From the NCBI GenBank assembly GCA_018668195.1, contig JABITU010000004.1, positions 1-12,435 on the forward strand: a stretch of DNA of 12,435 nt. Direction: 5' to 3'. Source of the DNA: Tateyamaria sp. Its GTDB lineage: Bacteria; Pseudomonadota; Alphaproteobacteria; Rhodobacterales; Rhodobacteraceae. Under the pieces are notes generated by a model that saw only the letters and a list, made by a program, of their open reading frames with translations, was not told the origin of the DNA and made no database searches. Position 1 is the first letter of the stretch. Every line of letters starts with the position of its first letter. Of the stretch, positions 1 to 6,361 are shown one piece after another. Both the position numbers and the translations under genes were made by a program.

Positions 1-80
1 GCCGCCGCGTCGCTGCGCAGATCGCCTGCGCGGTCCAATCCTGAGCCACCGAATGTTACTGTTTCCGCATGGCGCATCAT
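1..80 (-). CDS. nudC: NAD(+) diphosphatase NudC, N-terminal fragment (runs off left edge)
   Basis: Only about the first 26 residues are present, because the gene continues beyond base 1. Read on the minus strand, two adjacent ATG codons at 80-78 and 77-75 open a frame beginning MMRHAETVTFGGSGLDRAG. The segment TFGGSGLDRA followed by a short Leu-Arg-x-Asp stretch resembles the start of rhodobacteral NUDIX NAD(+) diphosphatases, which hydrolyse NAD(H) to NMN(H) and AMP and can remove NAD caps from RNA. A purine-rich AAAGGG sequence just upstream (about 86-92) could be the ribosome binding site. The NUDIX box itself lies outside the window, so the call rests on the N-terminal pattern alone. The gene is divergent from the nucleotidase gene to its right. 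Confidence 0.6.
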   Translation of the reverse strand, partial: MMRHAETVTFGGSGLDRAGDLRSDAA

Positions 81-212
81 CAAAGCCCTTTTTATACCCC
101 TGGTGTAGCAACGCTTTACATGACCGCGGCGAAGGTGCAATGGCAGCGCACCAACGCTGAATTATTCTAATTCGCACTTGCCTTTCATAAGACTTAAACC
201 ACCTTCGAGCTT

Positions 213-2054
213 ATGGACATAACCGAGAGCAGTCAGTCATCCCCACCGTATGGTCAGCTGCGAATCATGGCGACCAGTGATGTACATATGCATTTGACCA
301 GCTGGGATTCGCGCATAAATAAGCGCGCGCCGGGCACCGGTTTGGACCAGCTTGCTACAACCATCAACCAAGCGAGGCGTGCCGCAAAAGGCGCGACCAT
401 ACTGCTCGACAACGGAGACACCTTACAAGGCACCCCCGAGGGCGATGTGGCCGCACGGCTTCTGGAAAACGCACAACACCCATGGGCAACGATTTCTAAG
501 GCTTTGGCCTATGACGCTGGGGGGCTGGGAAACCACGACTTCGACTTTGGAAAGCCATTTCTGGAACAGGTCGTCGATCAAATAGAGATGCCGGTGCTGT
601 GCTCAAGCCTATCAAGCGGTCGCATCAATGGGGTGCAGTCCACCGAGCTTATATCGCGCAAAATAGATTGCGACGATGGCCACAAACGATCAATCAGCAT
701 CGGCGTTTTCTCAGTTTTGCCACCTCAGACGGTCTACTGGTGCCATCATCATCTTGCGAACCAAATAACGCTGCGGTCAGGCCCAGAGGCAGCCATGGAT
801 GCGATCGCACAATTGCGCGGGCAAGGTGCAGATATCATCATTGCTTTGTGTCATAGCGGCCCATCCAATGACACCGAAGCTGGATCCGAGAATTTCGCCA
901 CCCTTCTGGCGCGGCACGTGCATGGCATCGACGCTATGGTCATGGGGCACACACATCAGCGGTTTCCTGACCCTGCATATGGGCCAGAAGTTTGGGCAGA
1001 CCCCGTGAAAGGTACCATTGCGGACATACCCGCAGTAATGCCCGGAGTTGCAGCGCAATCACTTGGGGTGATCGACTTGAAACTGATGTGGGAAAATGAC
1101 GCTTGGCAGGTTTCGGGTCATAGCGTTTCTCTTTTGTCCGCACATCTTAGAACGGCCGATCCCGAAATTAGTGCACTGGCCGCACCAACCTTGGCAGCGA
1201 CGAGCACAGTGATGGACAACGCGCTGACCACAACGAACCAGAACATCAATAGTTTTTTTGCAGGCCTGCGCACAGGGGCGGACAGTCATCTGATGGCTCG
1301 GGCGATGACACGCGTGATTTCTGACACAGTCGCAGGGACATCGTTGGCATCCTTGCCGCTCATAGCCGCTGTGGCTTCTGCATCAGTCGGAGGGATTGGC
1401 GGCCCCAACAACTTCGTACACGTACCCAGCGGTGTCGTTCAAGAACGGCATCTGAAAATGATTTGCCCCCATCATGACTCCATTTTTGCGGTCGTGTTAA
1501 CTGGAGCGGACTTGCGAAACTGGGCAGAACGTGCGGCCGTCATTTTCGCACCCACTAAGGGCATTTTATCTCCACTGATAAATGCGAATGCGCCTTTTTT
1601 CAATTTTGACGCACTGATCGGCCTACAAACAGAAATCAACCCCTTTGTGCCGGCACGATTTGACGTGAATGGAAAAGTCGTTGACCCGAATGCCGCCCGA
1701 ATTGTGTCGTTAACACATAGCGGCGTCGAGGTGAGAGCAGACGATCGCTTTCTTGTGGCGGTGACCAGCTATCGCGGATCGGGCGGCGGAAAATTTCCGG
1801 GCCTAAATACAACAGAGGAGATCGTGCGAACTAAAACCGGTTTGCACTCTGCCATGCGCGAAGTATGCGCAGCCGGGCCTATCACGATTGGGCATCCCGA
1901 AAGTGCGTGGCGATTCGCAAATGTCACCGGTCAGGAAGTTACAATCGACACATCACTCGCTGCCAAAGGCCAGTTGTCTGACATCGCAGCCTTTCACCCG
2001 CGCCCTATGGGACTGACCGATGATGGTTTTTTGCGGTTACGTGTCTCTCTCTGA
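213..2054 (+). CDS. CpdB-type 2',3'-cyclic-nucleotide phosphodiesterase / 3'-nucleotidase, no signal peptide
   Basis: A 613-residue two-domain nucleotidase. The N-terminal metallophosphatase domain shows all the expected dimetal ligand motifs: D23-x-H25 in ATSDVHMHL, DNGD ending at D69, GNHD at 106-109, CHSG with H214 and GHTH at 245-248. The C-terminal 5'-nucleotidase domain shows GGIGGPNN (393-400), FNFD (463-466) and GSGGGKFPG (522-530), matching the substrate-binding segments of CpdB proteins. By family, it would open 2',3'-cyclic nucleotides to 3'-nucleotides and then remove the phosphate, salvaging RNA breakdown products. The usual enzyme is periplasmic, but this one starts with a polar stretch and reaches the first beta strand by residue 16. 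An in-frame TAA at 195-197 rules out a longer N terminus, so it is predicted to be cytoplasmic. No strong Shine-Dalgarno sequence precedes ATG 213. The next in-frame ATG (267) would cut into the first strand. Confidence 0.88.
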   Translation: MDITESSQSSPPYGQLRIMATSDVHMHLTSWDSRINKRAPGTGLDQLATTINQARRAAKGATILLDNGDTLQGTPEGDVAARLLENAQHPWATISKALAYDAGGLGNHDFDFGKPFLEQVVDQIEMPVLCSSLSSGRINGVQSTELISRKIDCDDGHKRSISIGVFSVLPPQTVYWCHHHLANQITLRSGPEAAMDAIAQLRGQGADIIIALCHSGPSNDTEAGSENFATLLARHVHGIDAMVMGHTHQRFPDPAYGPEVWADPVKGTIADIPAVMPGVAAQSLGVIDLKLMWENDAWQVSGHSVSLLSAHLRTADPEISALAAPTLAATSTVMDNALTTTNQNINSFFAGLRTGADSHLMARAMTRVISDTVAGTSLASLPLIAAVASASVGGIGGPNNFVHVPSGVVQERHLKMICPHHDSIFAVVLTGADLRNWAERAAVIFAPTKGILSPLINANAPFFNFDALIGLQTEINPFVPARFDVNGKVVDPNAARIVSLTHSGVEVRADDRFLVAVTSYRGSGGGKFPGLNTTEEIVRTKTGLHSAMREVCAAGPITIGHPESAWRFANVTGQEVTIDTSLAAKGQLSDIAAFHPRPMGLTDDGFLRLRVSL

Positions 2055-2061
2055 CCGGCAC

Positions 2062-2090
2062 TTGCGCGTTCGGCCAGTGCACACTATATC
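2062..2090 (+). promoter_or_regulatory. Candidate sigma-70 promoter of the SRP RNA gene
   Basis: TTGCGC at 2062-2067 and TATATC at 2085-2090 are separated by exactly 17 bases. Counting about seven bases downstream puts the transcription start near 2097, which coincides with the 5' end of the SRP RNA helix at 2098. The boxes begin only eight bases after the stop codon of the upstream nucleotidase gene. Matches to consensus are moderate (3 of 6 and 4 of 6), so the support comes mainly from spacing and position. Confidence 0.5.
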
Positions 2091-2096
2091 CACGCA

Positions 2097-2195
2097 TGAG
2101 AGGTTGGCGCGGGCGAGCGCCTCGCCAACCCGGTCAGATCCGGAAGGAAGCAGCCGCAACGAGCCCCGCTTGGGTCGATGTCCAGCCTCTCACCC
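2097..2195 (+). ncRNA. ffs: Bacterial small SRP RNA (4.5S-type)
   Basis: The apical SRP hairpin signature is present almost unchanged: GGTCAG at 2132-2137, then CCGGAAGGAAGCAGCC at 2140-2155. This is the Ffh-binding element with its GGAA-type tetraloop and asymmetric internal loop, differing by one base from the E. coli 4.5S version. The ends close into a helix: GAGAGGTTGG (2098-2107) pairs with CCAGCCTCTC (2182-2191) over ten positions with one G-U. A second helix, GCGGG with CCCGC near 2165-2169, supports the rod shape. A short T-rich stretch (2197-2201) follows. The length of about 100 nt fits the short bacterial form without an Alu domain. It works with Ffh and FtsY in co-translational membrane targeting. 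An ffs gene upstream of dnaX is a familiar arrangement. Confidence 0.95.
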
Positions 2196-2481
2196 TATTT
2201 TCAACAAAATTTGGTAAGATGAAATTTAGATGCTGGCATTGCGATCAACCCGTATCTGAAGCGCGGGTATTACGTTCATCGTTTTGAATATACTCTACAA
2301 TACAAGGGATTTTTTAGGTCCAAGCGTTGACCGTGCTTCCTCTAGCACACCCTCAACCGTCGACAAACGCATCAGCATTAATCCACAAATAATGGCTCAA
2401 TGCACGTAACTTTGTGACAGGCGGTGGACCTTGGCGGGCTGGCCATTTACCCTTCAGCAGACTCAGCACCGCGGAGCATTC
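2196..2481 (+). other. AT-richer intergenic leader between SRP RNA and dnaX
   Basis: About 285 bases with no recognised gene, more AT-rich than the coding sequence either side. A TACAAT hexamer at 2296-2301 resembles a -10 box, but no good -35 box lies at the proper distance, so no dnaX promoter can be assigned with confidence. A 22-codon frame from ATG 2219 to TGA 2287 (beginning MKFRCWHCDQPVSEARV) has a CxxC pair but only a weak upstream GG. An in-frame TTG at 2431 could extend dnaX by 17 codons, but it lacks a ribosome binding site and encodes sequence unlike DnaX. Confidence 0.5.
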
Positions 2482-4245
2482 ATGAGCGACGATACCAAGC
2501 CAGACGCAGCATACCAAGTACTTGCCCGCAAGTATCGCCCCGAGACCTTTGTCGATCTGGTGGGTCAGGATGCGATGGTTCGGACGCTTAGGAACGCTTT
2601 CGAGGCGGATCGCATCGCCCAAGCCTTTATGATGACCGGTATTCGAGGAACGGGCAAAACGTCTACAGCGCGGATTATTGCCAAAGGCATGAATTGCATC
2701 GGCGTAGATGGAACAGGCGGGCCAACAACCGAACCTTGTGGTCAGTGCGAACATTGCGTCGCAATTATGGAAGGGCGCCACGTTGACGTTCTTGAAATGG
2801 ATGCGGCATCGAACACGTCCGTCAATGATATCCGTGAAATCATCGACAGCGTGCACTATCGGGCCGCATCTGCGCGTTACAAGATCTATATCATCGACGA
2901 AGTCCACATGCTGTCCAACAGTGCCTTTAACGCGCTACTGAAAACGCTGGAGGAGCCACCCGGACACGTCAAATTCATCTTTGCCACGACCGAAATCCGC
3001 AAGGTGCCGGTGACAGTCCTATCTCGATGTCAGCGCTTTGATTTGCGTCGCATTGAACCCGAGGTGATGATTGCAATGCTGCGCAAGATCGCGGCGGCCG
3101 AAAATGCCGAGATCGCAGATGACGCGCTGGCCCTGATCACCCGCGCCGCCGAAGGGTCAGCCCGCGATGCGACCTCTCTGCTGGATCAGGCAATATCGCA
3201 TGGGGCAGGTAAAACCACGGTCGATCAGGTGCGCGCGATGCTTGGACTGGCCGACCGTGGCCGCGTGATGGACCTATTTGACAGCATCCTCAAAGGGGAT
3301 GCAGCGGCCGCATTGACAGAACTAGGCGCGCAATATGCAGACGGCGCTGACCCGATGGCCGTGCTGCGCGATCTGGCCGAAATCACGCACTGGGTTTCGG
3401 TCGTCAAGATCACTCCCGAGGCGGCGGACGATCCAACAATCTCTCCGGATGAGCGTGCCCGCGGGCAGCATCTGGCAGAGGCCCTGACCATGAGGGTTTT
3501 GACGCGGTTATGGCAGATGTTGCTCAAGGCGTTAGACGAAGTGGCAGCCGCGCCAAACGCGATGATGGCTGCAGAAATGGCCATAATCAGGCTGACGCAT
3601 GTCGCCGACCTGCCGAGCCCCGAAGAACTGGTACGCAAACTTCAAAACAGCACACCACCGCCCGCAACCCCGGCCGCAAGCAAACCAGGTTCTGCCACAT
3701 CCATGTCGCCCGGATCACAAGCCATACAACATGCTCAAACACGGATGGTGGCGCAGCCCAACTCGTCAGGACAAACAACCGCACTTGCCCAAGACGTTGC
3801 AGCCGCGCTGGCCCGCTTTCCCAGCTTTGAGCATGTGCTTGAACTGATCCGAACCAACCGTGATGTGAAGCTGCTGGTCGAGGTTGAAACCACGCTCAGG
3901 CTGGCGAATTATCAGCCTGGACGCATCGAATTTGTGCCGACTGACAAAGCACCCCGCGACCTTGCGCAACGTCTGGGTGCGCGTCTGCAGGTTTGGACGG
4001 GCAATCGCTGGGCGGTGACCGTCGTAAATCGGGGCGGTGCCCCCACGATCGCCGAACTGCGTGACGCCGAAGAAAATGCCCTGAAGGCGCAGGCCGAAAA
4101 CCACCCTCTCGTTCAGGCCGTTCTGGCGCATTTCCCCAAGGCCAAAATCACAGATATCCGCACAGCCGAGGACATCGCGAACGAGGCGCATATCGAAGCA
4201 TTGCCCGAAGTAGATGAAGAATGGGATCCTTTCGAGGAAGATTGA
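2482..4245 (+). CDS. dnaX: DNA polymerase III subunits gamma/tau (clamp-loader ATPase)
   Basis: A 587-residue clamp-loader motor subunit. In order: the YRP-F-DLVGQ opening (18-29), Walker A GIRGTGKT (53-60), a four-cysteine zinc module (C72, C86, C89, C92), Walker B IIDEVH (137-142), LLKTLEEPP (152-160), sensor-1 region FIFATTE (165-171) and the SRC arginine finger R182. Domain III runs to about residue 380. It is followed by a Pro/Ala/Ser/Gln-rich linker (about 387-435) and a tau-type C-terminal region ending in an acidic tail, EEWDPFEED. ATG 2482 is chosen because GGAG (2473-2476) lies five bases upstream and the protein then begins as alphaproteobacterial DnaX proteins do. No run of six or more A residues is present, so an E. 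coli-style frameshift making gamma is not apparent. It leads the dnaX-phzF-ybaB-recR run, with only 23 bases to the next gene. Confidence 0.97.
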   Translation: MSDDTKPDAAYQVLARKYRPETFVDLVGQDAMVRTLRNAFEADRIAQAFMMTGIRGTGKTSTARIIAKGMNCIGVDGTGGPTTEPCGQCEHCVAIMEGRHVDVLEMDAASNTSVNDIREIIDSVHYRAASARYKIYIIDEVHMLSNSAFNALLKTLEEPPGHVKFIFATTEIRKVPVTVLSRCQRFDLRRIEPEVMIAMLRKIAAAENAEIADDALALITRAAEGSARDATSLLDQAISHGAGKTTVDQVRAMLGLADRGRVMDLFDSILKGDAAAALTELGAQYADGADPMAVLRDLAEITHWVSVVKITPEAADDPTISPDERARGQHLAEALTMRVLTRLWQMLLKALDEVAAAPNAMMAAEMAIIRLTHVADLPSPEELVRKLQNSTPPPATPAASKPGSATSMSPGSQAIQHAQTRMVAQPNSSGQTTALAQDVAAALARFPSFEHVLELIRTNRDVKLLVEVETTLRLANYQPGRIEFVPTDKAPRDLAQRLGARLQVWTGNRWAVTVVNRGGAPTIAELRDAEENALKAQAENHPLVQAVLAHFPKAKITDIRTAEDIANEAHIEALPEVDEEWDPFEED

Positions 4246-4268
4246 CGTCTAAAGTAAAGGAACCTGCC

Positions 4269-5114
4269 GTGCCCAAGCGCCGTTTCATTCAGGCCGACGT
4301 ATTTTCTGCAATACCCACTTTGGGTAATGGGCTGGCAGTGGTAGTTAATGCCGAGGGCATGAGCGATGACGAGATGCAAATCTTTGCCGCTTGGACCAAT
4401 CTAGCTGAAACCACATTCCTGCTGCCACCAACCCATCCAAAGGCAGATTACCTTGTCCGCATTTTCACGCCGAAGCGGGAAATGCCCTTTGCAGGCCACC
4501 CGACACTTGGCAGCTGCGCTGCGTGGCTGCACTGCGGGAATACGCCTGCAATTGAGGGGTTGGTGCGTCAAGAATGCGCGATCGGAGTGGTCGATATCGA
4601 TCTGACAGGACCGGTGCCTGCCTTTGTATCACCACCGACCAAGATCGCACAAATGGACCCAGCCGAACGCGCGCGGCTCACAAGCGCGCTCGGGCTTGAT
4701 CCTGCTTCGATCAAAAACGCGGTTACTCTGAATAACGGGCCAATATGGCAGTTGTTCGAGCTGGCCAGCGCGGCAGATGTTTTGGCCGCCGACGCATCGC
4801 GTGTTTATTGGCCCGACCATGCGGGCCTGTCGCTGTTTGGCGCACATCCCGACGGAGCAGAGTGTGATTATGAGGCCCGTAATATTGCAACCTCAAGCGG
4901 CATGTCCGAAGATCCGATCACCGGGTCCCTAAATGCAGCCATAGCCTGCTGGCTGCTTGCCGAAGACAGGCTGCCATCGTCTGTAGTCACCGCGCAGGGC
5001 ACCACAATCGGCCGCACTGGCCGTGTATATTACCACCGGGATCCTAAACGCCCTGGACAGGTACTAATCGGCGGAGAAACTCATATCCTAATCGATGGAA
5101 AGCTGGACCTCTGA
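4269..5114 (+). CDS. PhzF-family isomerase/epimerase
   Basis: A 281-residue protein of the PhzF/DapF-like fold. The N terminus FIQADVFS (6-13) with GNGLAVV (19-25), the catalytic-glutamate motif NLAETTFL (E47), FTPKREMPFAGHPTLG, and EDPITGSLNAA in the second half are the defining motifs of the family. In PhzF the glutamate shuttles a proton during isomerisation of a dihydroanthranilate. Most chromosomal relatives outside phenazine clusters have no known substrate, and no other phenazine gene is here, so a role in phenazine synthesis should not be assumed. GTG 4269 is preferred: AAGGA (4257-4261) sits seven bases upstream, and a frame opening earlier at 4221 would overlap dnaX and lacks a ribosome binding site. 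Spacing of 23 bases suggests co-transcription with dnaX. Its place between dnaX and ybaB is the notable point. Confidence 0.9.
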   Translation: MPKRRFIQADVFSAIPTLGNGLAVVVNAEGMSDDEMQIFAAWTNLAETTFLLPPTHPKADYLVRIFTPKREMPFAGHPTLGSCAAWLHCGNTPAIEGLVRQECAIGVVDIDLTGPVPAFVSPPTKIAQMDPAERARLTSALGLDPASIKNAVTLNNGPIWQLFELASAADVLAADASRVYWPDHAGLSLFGAHPDGAECDYEARNIATSSGMSEDPITGSLNAAIACWLLAEDRLPSSVVTAQGTTIGRTGRVYYHRDPKRPGQVLIGGETHILIDGKLDL

Positions 5115-5122
5115 CCGACGAC

Positions 5123-5151
5123 TTGTACCAAAGCCCCGTGCACCGTATCTA
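5123..5151 (+). promoter_or_regulatory. Weak candidate promoter ahead of ybaB
   Basis: TTGTAC (5123-5128) and TATCTA (5146-5151) are 17 bases apart in the 80-base gap between the PhzF gene and ybaB. Each matches consensus at three of six positions, so the spacing is the main support. If real, ybaB-recR could be transcribed separately from dnaX-phzF. Confidence 0.22.
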
Positions 5152-5194
5152 CGCCCCAATCAAACAGCACGTCACAACACCACTGGAGACACAA

Positions 5195-5539
5195 ATGCTC
5201 AAAGGACTAGGCAATCTCGGCGATATGGCCGGGATGATGAAAAAGGCCCAGGAAATGCAAACCAAGATGGCCGAAATGCAGGATGCGCTCCACAGCGTCA
5301 CGGTCATCGGTGAAAGCGGCGCGGGTTTGGTCAAGGCCACAGCAACAGCCAAGGGCGAATTGACCGCACTCGATATCGACCCATCAATTTTTAACGGCGA
5401 CGACAAGGAGGTCGTCGAAGATTTAATCCTCGCCGCCATCAAGGATGCACAAGCCAAAGCCAGCGAACGCTCGCAACAAGAGGTGGCGAAACTAACCGAA
5501 GGCATGGGCCTGCCCGCAGGAATGAAACTGCCGTTCTGA
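5195..5539 (+). CDS. ybaB: YbaB/EbfC family nucleoid-associated protein
   Basis: A 114-residue protein beginning MLKGLGNLGDMAGMMKKAQ, continuing with the amphipathic helix EMQTKMAEMQDAL, then SGAGLVKATATAKGELTALDIDPSIF and a long C-terminal helix (about 72-102). This is the full YbaB/EbfC pattern, including the G-x-G-x-V-x-V/A-T core strands and the Met/Gly-rich ends. Family members are dimers that bind DNA with little sequence specificity. The gene commonly stands between dnaX and recR, as here apart from the PhzF insertion. ATG 5195 is chosen over an in-frame TTG at 5123 because GGAG (5185-5188) is six bases upstream and the extension does not resemble the family. Its exact role remains unclear even where studied; a link to recombination is inferred from gene order. 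Confidence 0.95.
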   Translation: MLKGLGNLGDMAGMMKKAQEMQTKMAEMQDALHSVTVIGESGAGLVKATATAKGELTALDIDPSIFNGDDKEVVEDLILAAIKDAQAKASERSQQEVAKLTEGMGLPAGMKLPF

Positions 5540-5541
5540 AG

Positions 5542-5670
5542 ATGTACGGCATCCTGATCGCCCAGCCTGCTACCACATCGCGCAGCATCACTGCTTTTCG
5601 CGGCAAGCGTGGCCATAGATTGGGCCCTATGGTCAGGACAGCACATCAAGGCCGGCACAGGGAAACCTAA
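5542..5670 (+). CDS. Possible 42-residue open reading frame filling the ybaB-recR gap
   Basis: ATG at 5542 comes two bases after the ybaB stop, and the TAA at 5668-5670 directly abuts the recR ATG. The frame would encode a basic peptide beginning MYGILIAQPATTSRSITA, with an Arg/His-rich C-terminal half. It has no family resemblance I can name. No clear ribosome binding site precedes it, so expression would need translational coupling to ybaB termination. An open frame of this length can occur by chance in this base composition. It is in the recR frame, so the TAA also fixes recR at ATG 5671. Confidence 0.18.
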   Translation: MYGILIAQPATTSRSITAFRGKRGHRLGPMVRTAHQGRHRET

Positions 5671-6264
5671 ATGAGCAGCAATCGCGACATCGAGGCCTTG
5701 ATCGAGATGATGGCCAAGCTTCCCGGGCTTGGGCCACGCTCCGCCCGACGCGCGGTTTTACATCTGATCCGCAAGCGCTCACTGAAGTTGATGCCGCTGG
5801 CAGACATGATGCAGACAGTTGCCGCCACAGCCCGCGAATGCCTGAATTGCGGTAACGTCGGCACGGCTGACATCTGTGATATCTGCGCTTCAGGCAAGCG
5901 CGCAACCGGTGAGATTTGCGTGGTCGAAGATGTGGCTGACCTGTGGGCAATGGAGCGATCCGGTGCCTTTCAGGGGCGATATCACGTTTTGGGCGGAACC
6001 TTGTCAGCGCTCGACGCGATTGGCCCGGAAGATTTGCGAATTCCGCAGCTGATTGACAGGGTGGCGACCGAGAATATCACCGAAGTGATCCTCGCGCTGA
6101 ATGCAACAATCGATGGTCAGACGACGGCGCATTACATAGCGGATCAACTTGAAGATAGGGTCAGGCTAAGTTCATTGGCACAAGGTGTACCCATTGGTGG
6201 CGAGTTAGATTACCTTGATGATGGGACAATCACGGCGGCGATGCGCGCGCGTAAACCGGTGTAA
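5671..6264 (+). CDS. recR: Recombination mediator RecR
   Basis: A 197-residue protein, the normal RecR length. In order: helix-hairpin-helix [15 protein letters not shown] (17-31), a C4 zinc finger C57-x2-C60 ... C69-x2-C72, a Toprim domain starting [17 protein letters not shown] (82-98) with [17 protein letters not shown] (104-120), and the C-terminal [15 protein letters not shown] (172-186). RecR forms a ring and, with RecO/RecF, loads RecA on SSB-coated DNA at gaps. The start follows AGGGAAACCTAA and a stop codon directly abutting it, so no longer form is possible. It is the last plus-strand gene of the dnaX run and converges on the threonine aldolase gene 97 bases away. Confidence 0.97.
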   Translation: MSSNRDIEALIEMMAKLPGLGPRSARRAVLHLIRKRSLKLMPLADMMQTVAATARECLNCGNVGTADICDICASGKRATGEICVVEDVADLWAMERSGAFQGRYHVLGGTLSALDAIGPEDLRIPQLIDRVATENITEVILALNATIDGQTTAHYIADQLEDRVRLSSLAQGVPIGGELDYLDDGTITAAMRARKPV

Positions 6265-6272
6265 CCGATCAG

Positions 6273-6298
6273 ATCAGGTCAAGCCTAAATCAGGTCAA
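6273..6298. repeat. 10-bp direct repeat just after recR
   Basis: ATCAGGTCAA occurs at 6273-6282 and again at 6289-6298, a 16-base period, in the convergent gap between recR and the aldolase gene. An imperfect AACCAA/TTGGTT inverted pair follows (about 6297-6320), without a clear T tract. No function is evident. Confidence 0.35.
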
Positions 6299-6361
6299 CC
6301 AATTGTCTGCAACTTTTGGTTGGGCCCGCGCAAAATCAGCAACCAGTTTTCGCAAAGTGCT

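Noticed and set aside
81..212. Promoters in the nudC/nucleotidase divergent gap
   Set aside because: TATAAA on the minus strand (91-96) is too near the nudC start and lacks a clear -35 box, and TTGCCT (178-183) has no -10 box at a usual distance.
777..1289. Several minus-strand open frames of 67-93 codons inside the nucleotidase gene
   Set aside because: They lie opposite a gene with complete conserved motifs, have no family resemblance and no ribosome binding sites.
2431..2481. TTG start extending dnaX by 17 residues
   Set aside because: ATG 2482 has a GGAG at the right spacing, and the extension does not resemble DnaX.
2353..2907. 184-codon minus-strand frame overlapping the 5' part of dnaX
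   Set aside because: It is antisense to the Walker A and zinc-module region of dnaX, which is unambiguous; the predicted protein shows no recognisable domain.
4221..4268. ATG-initiated extension of the PhzF gene overlapping dnaX
   Set aside because: The extra 16 residues do not fit the family, and GTG 4269 has AAGGA seven bases upstream.
4269..5114. Phenazine biosynthesis cluster
   Set aside because: Only a PhzF-family member is present; no other phenazine gene occurs in the window, and the family is broader than phenazine synthesis.
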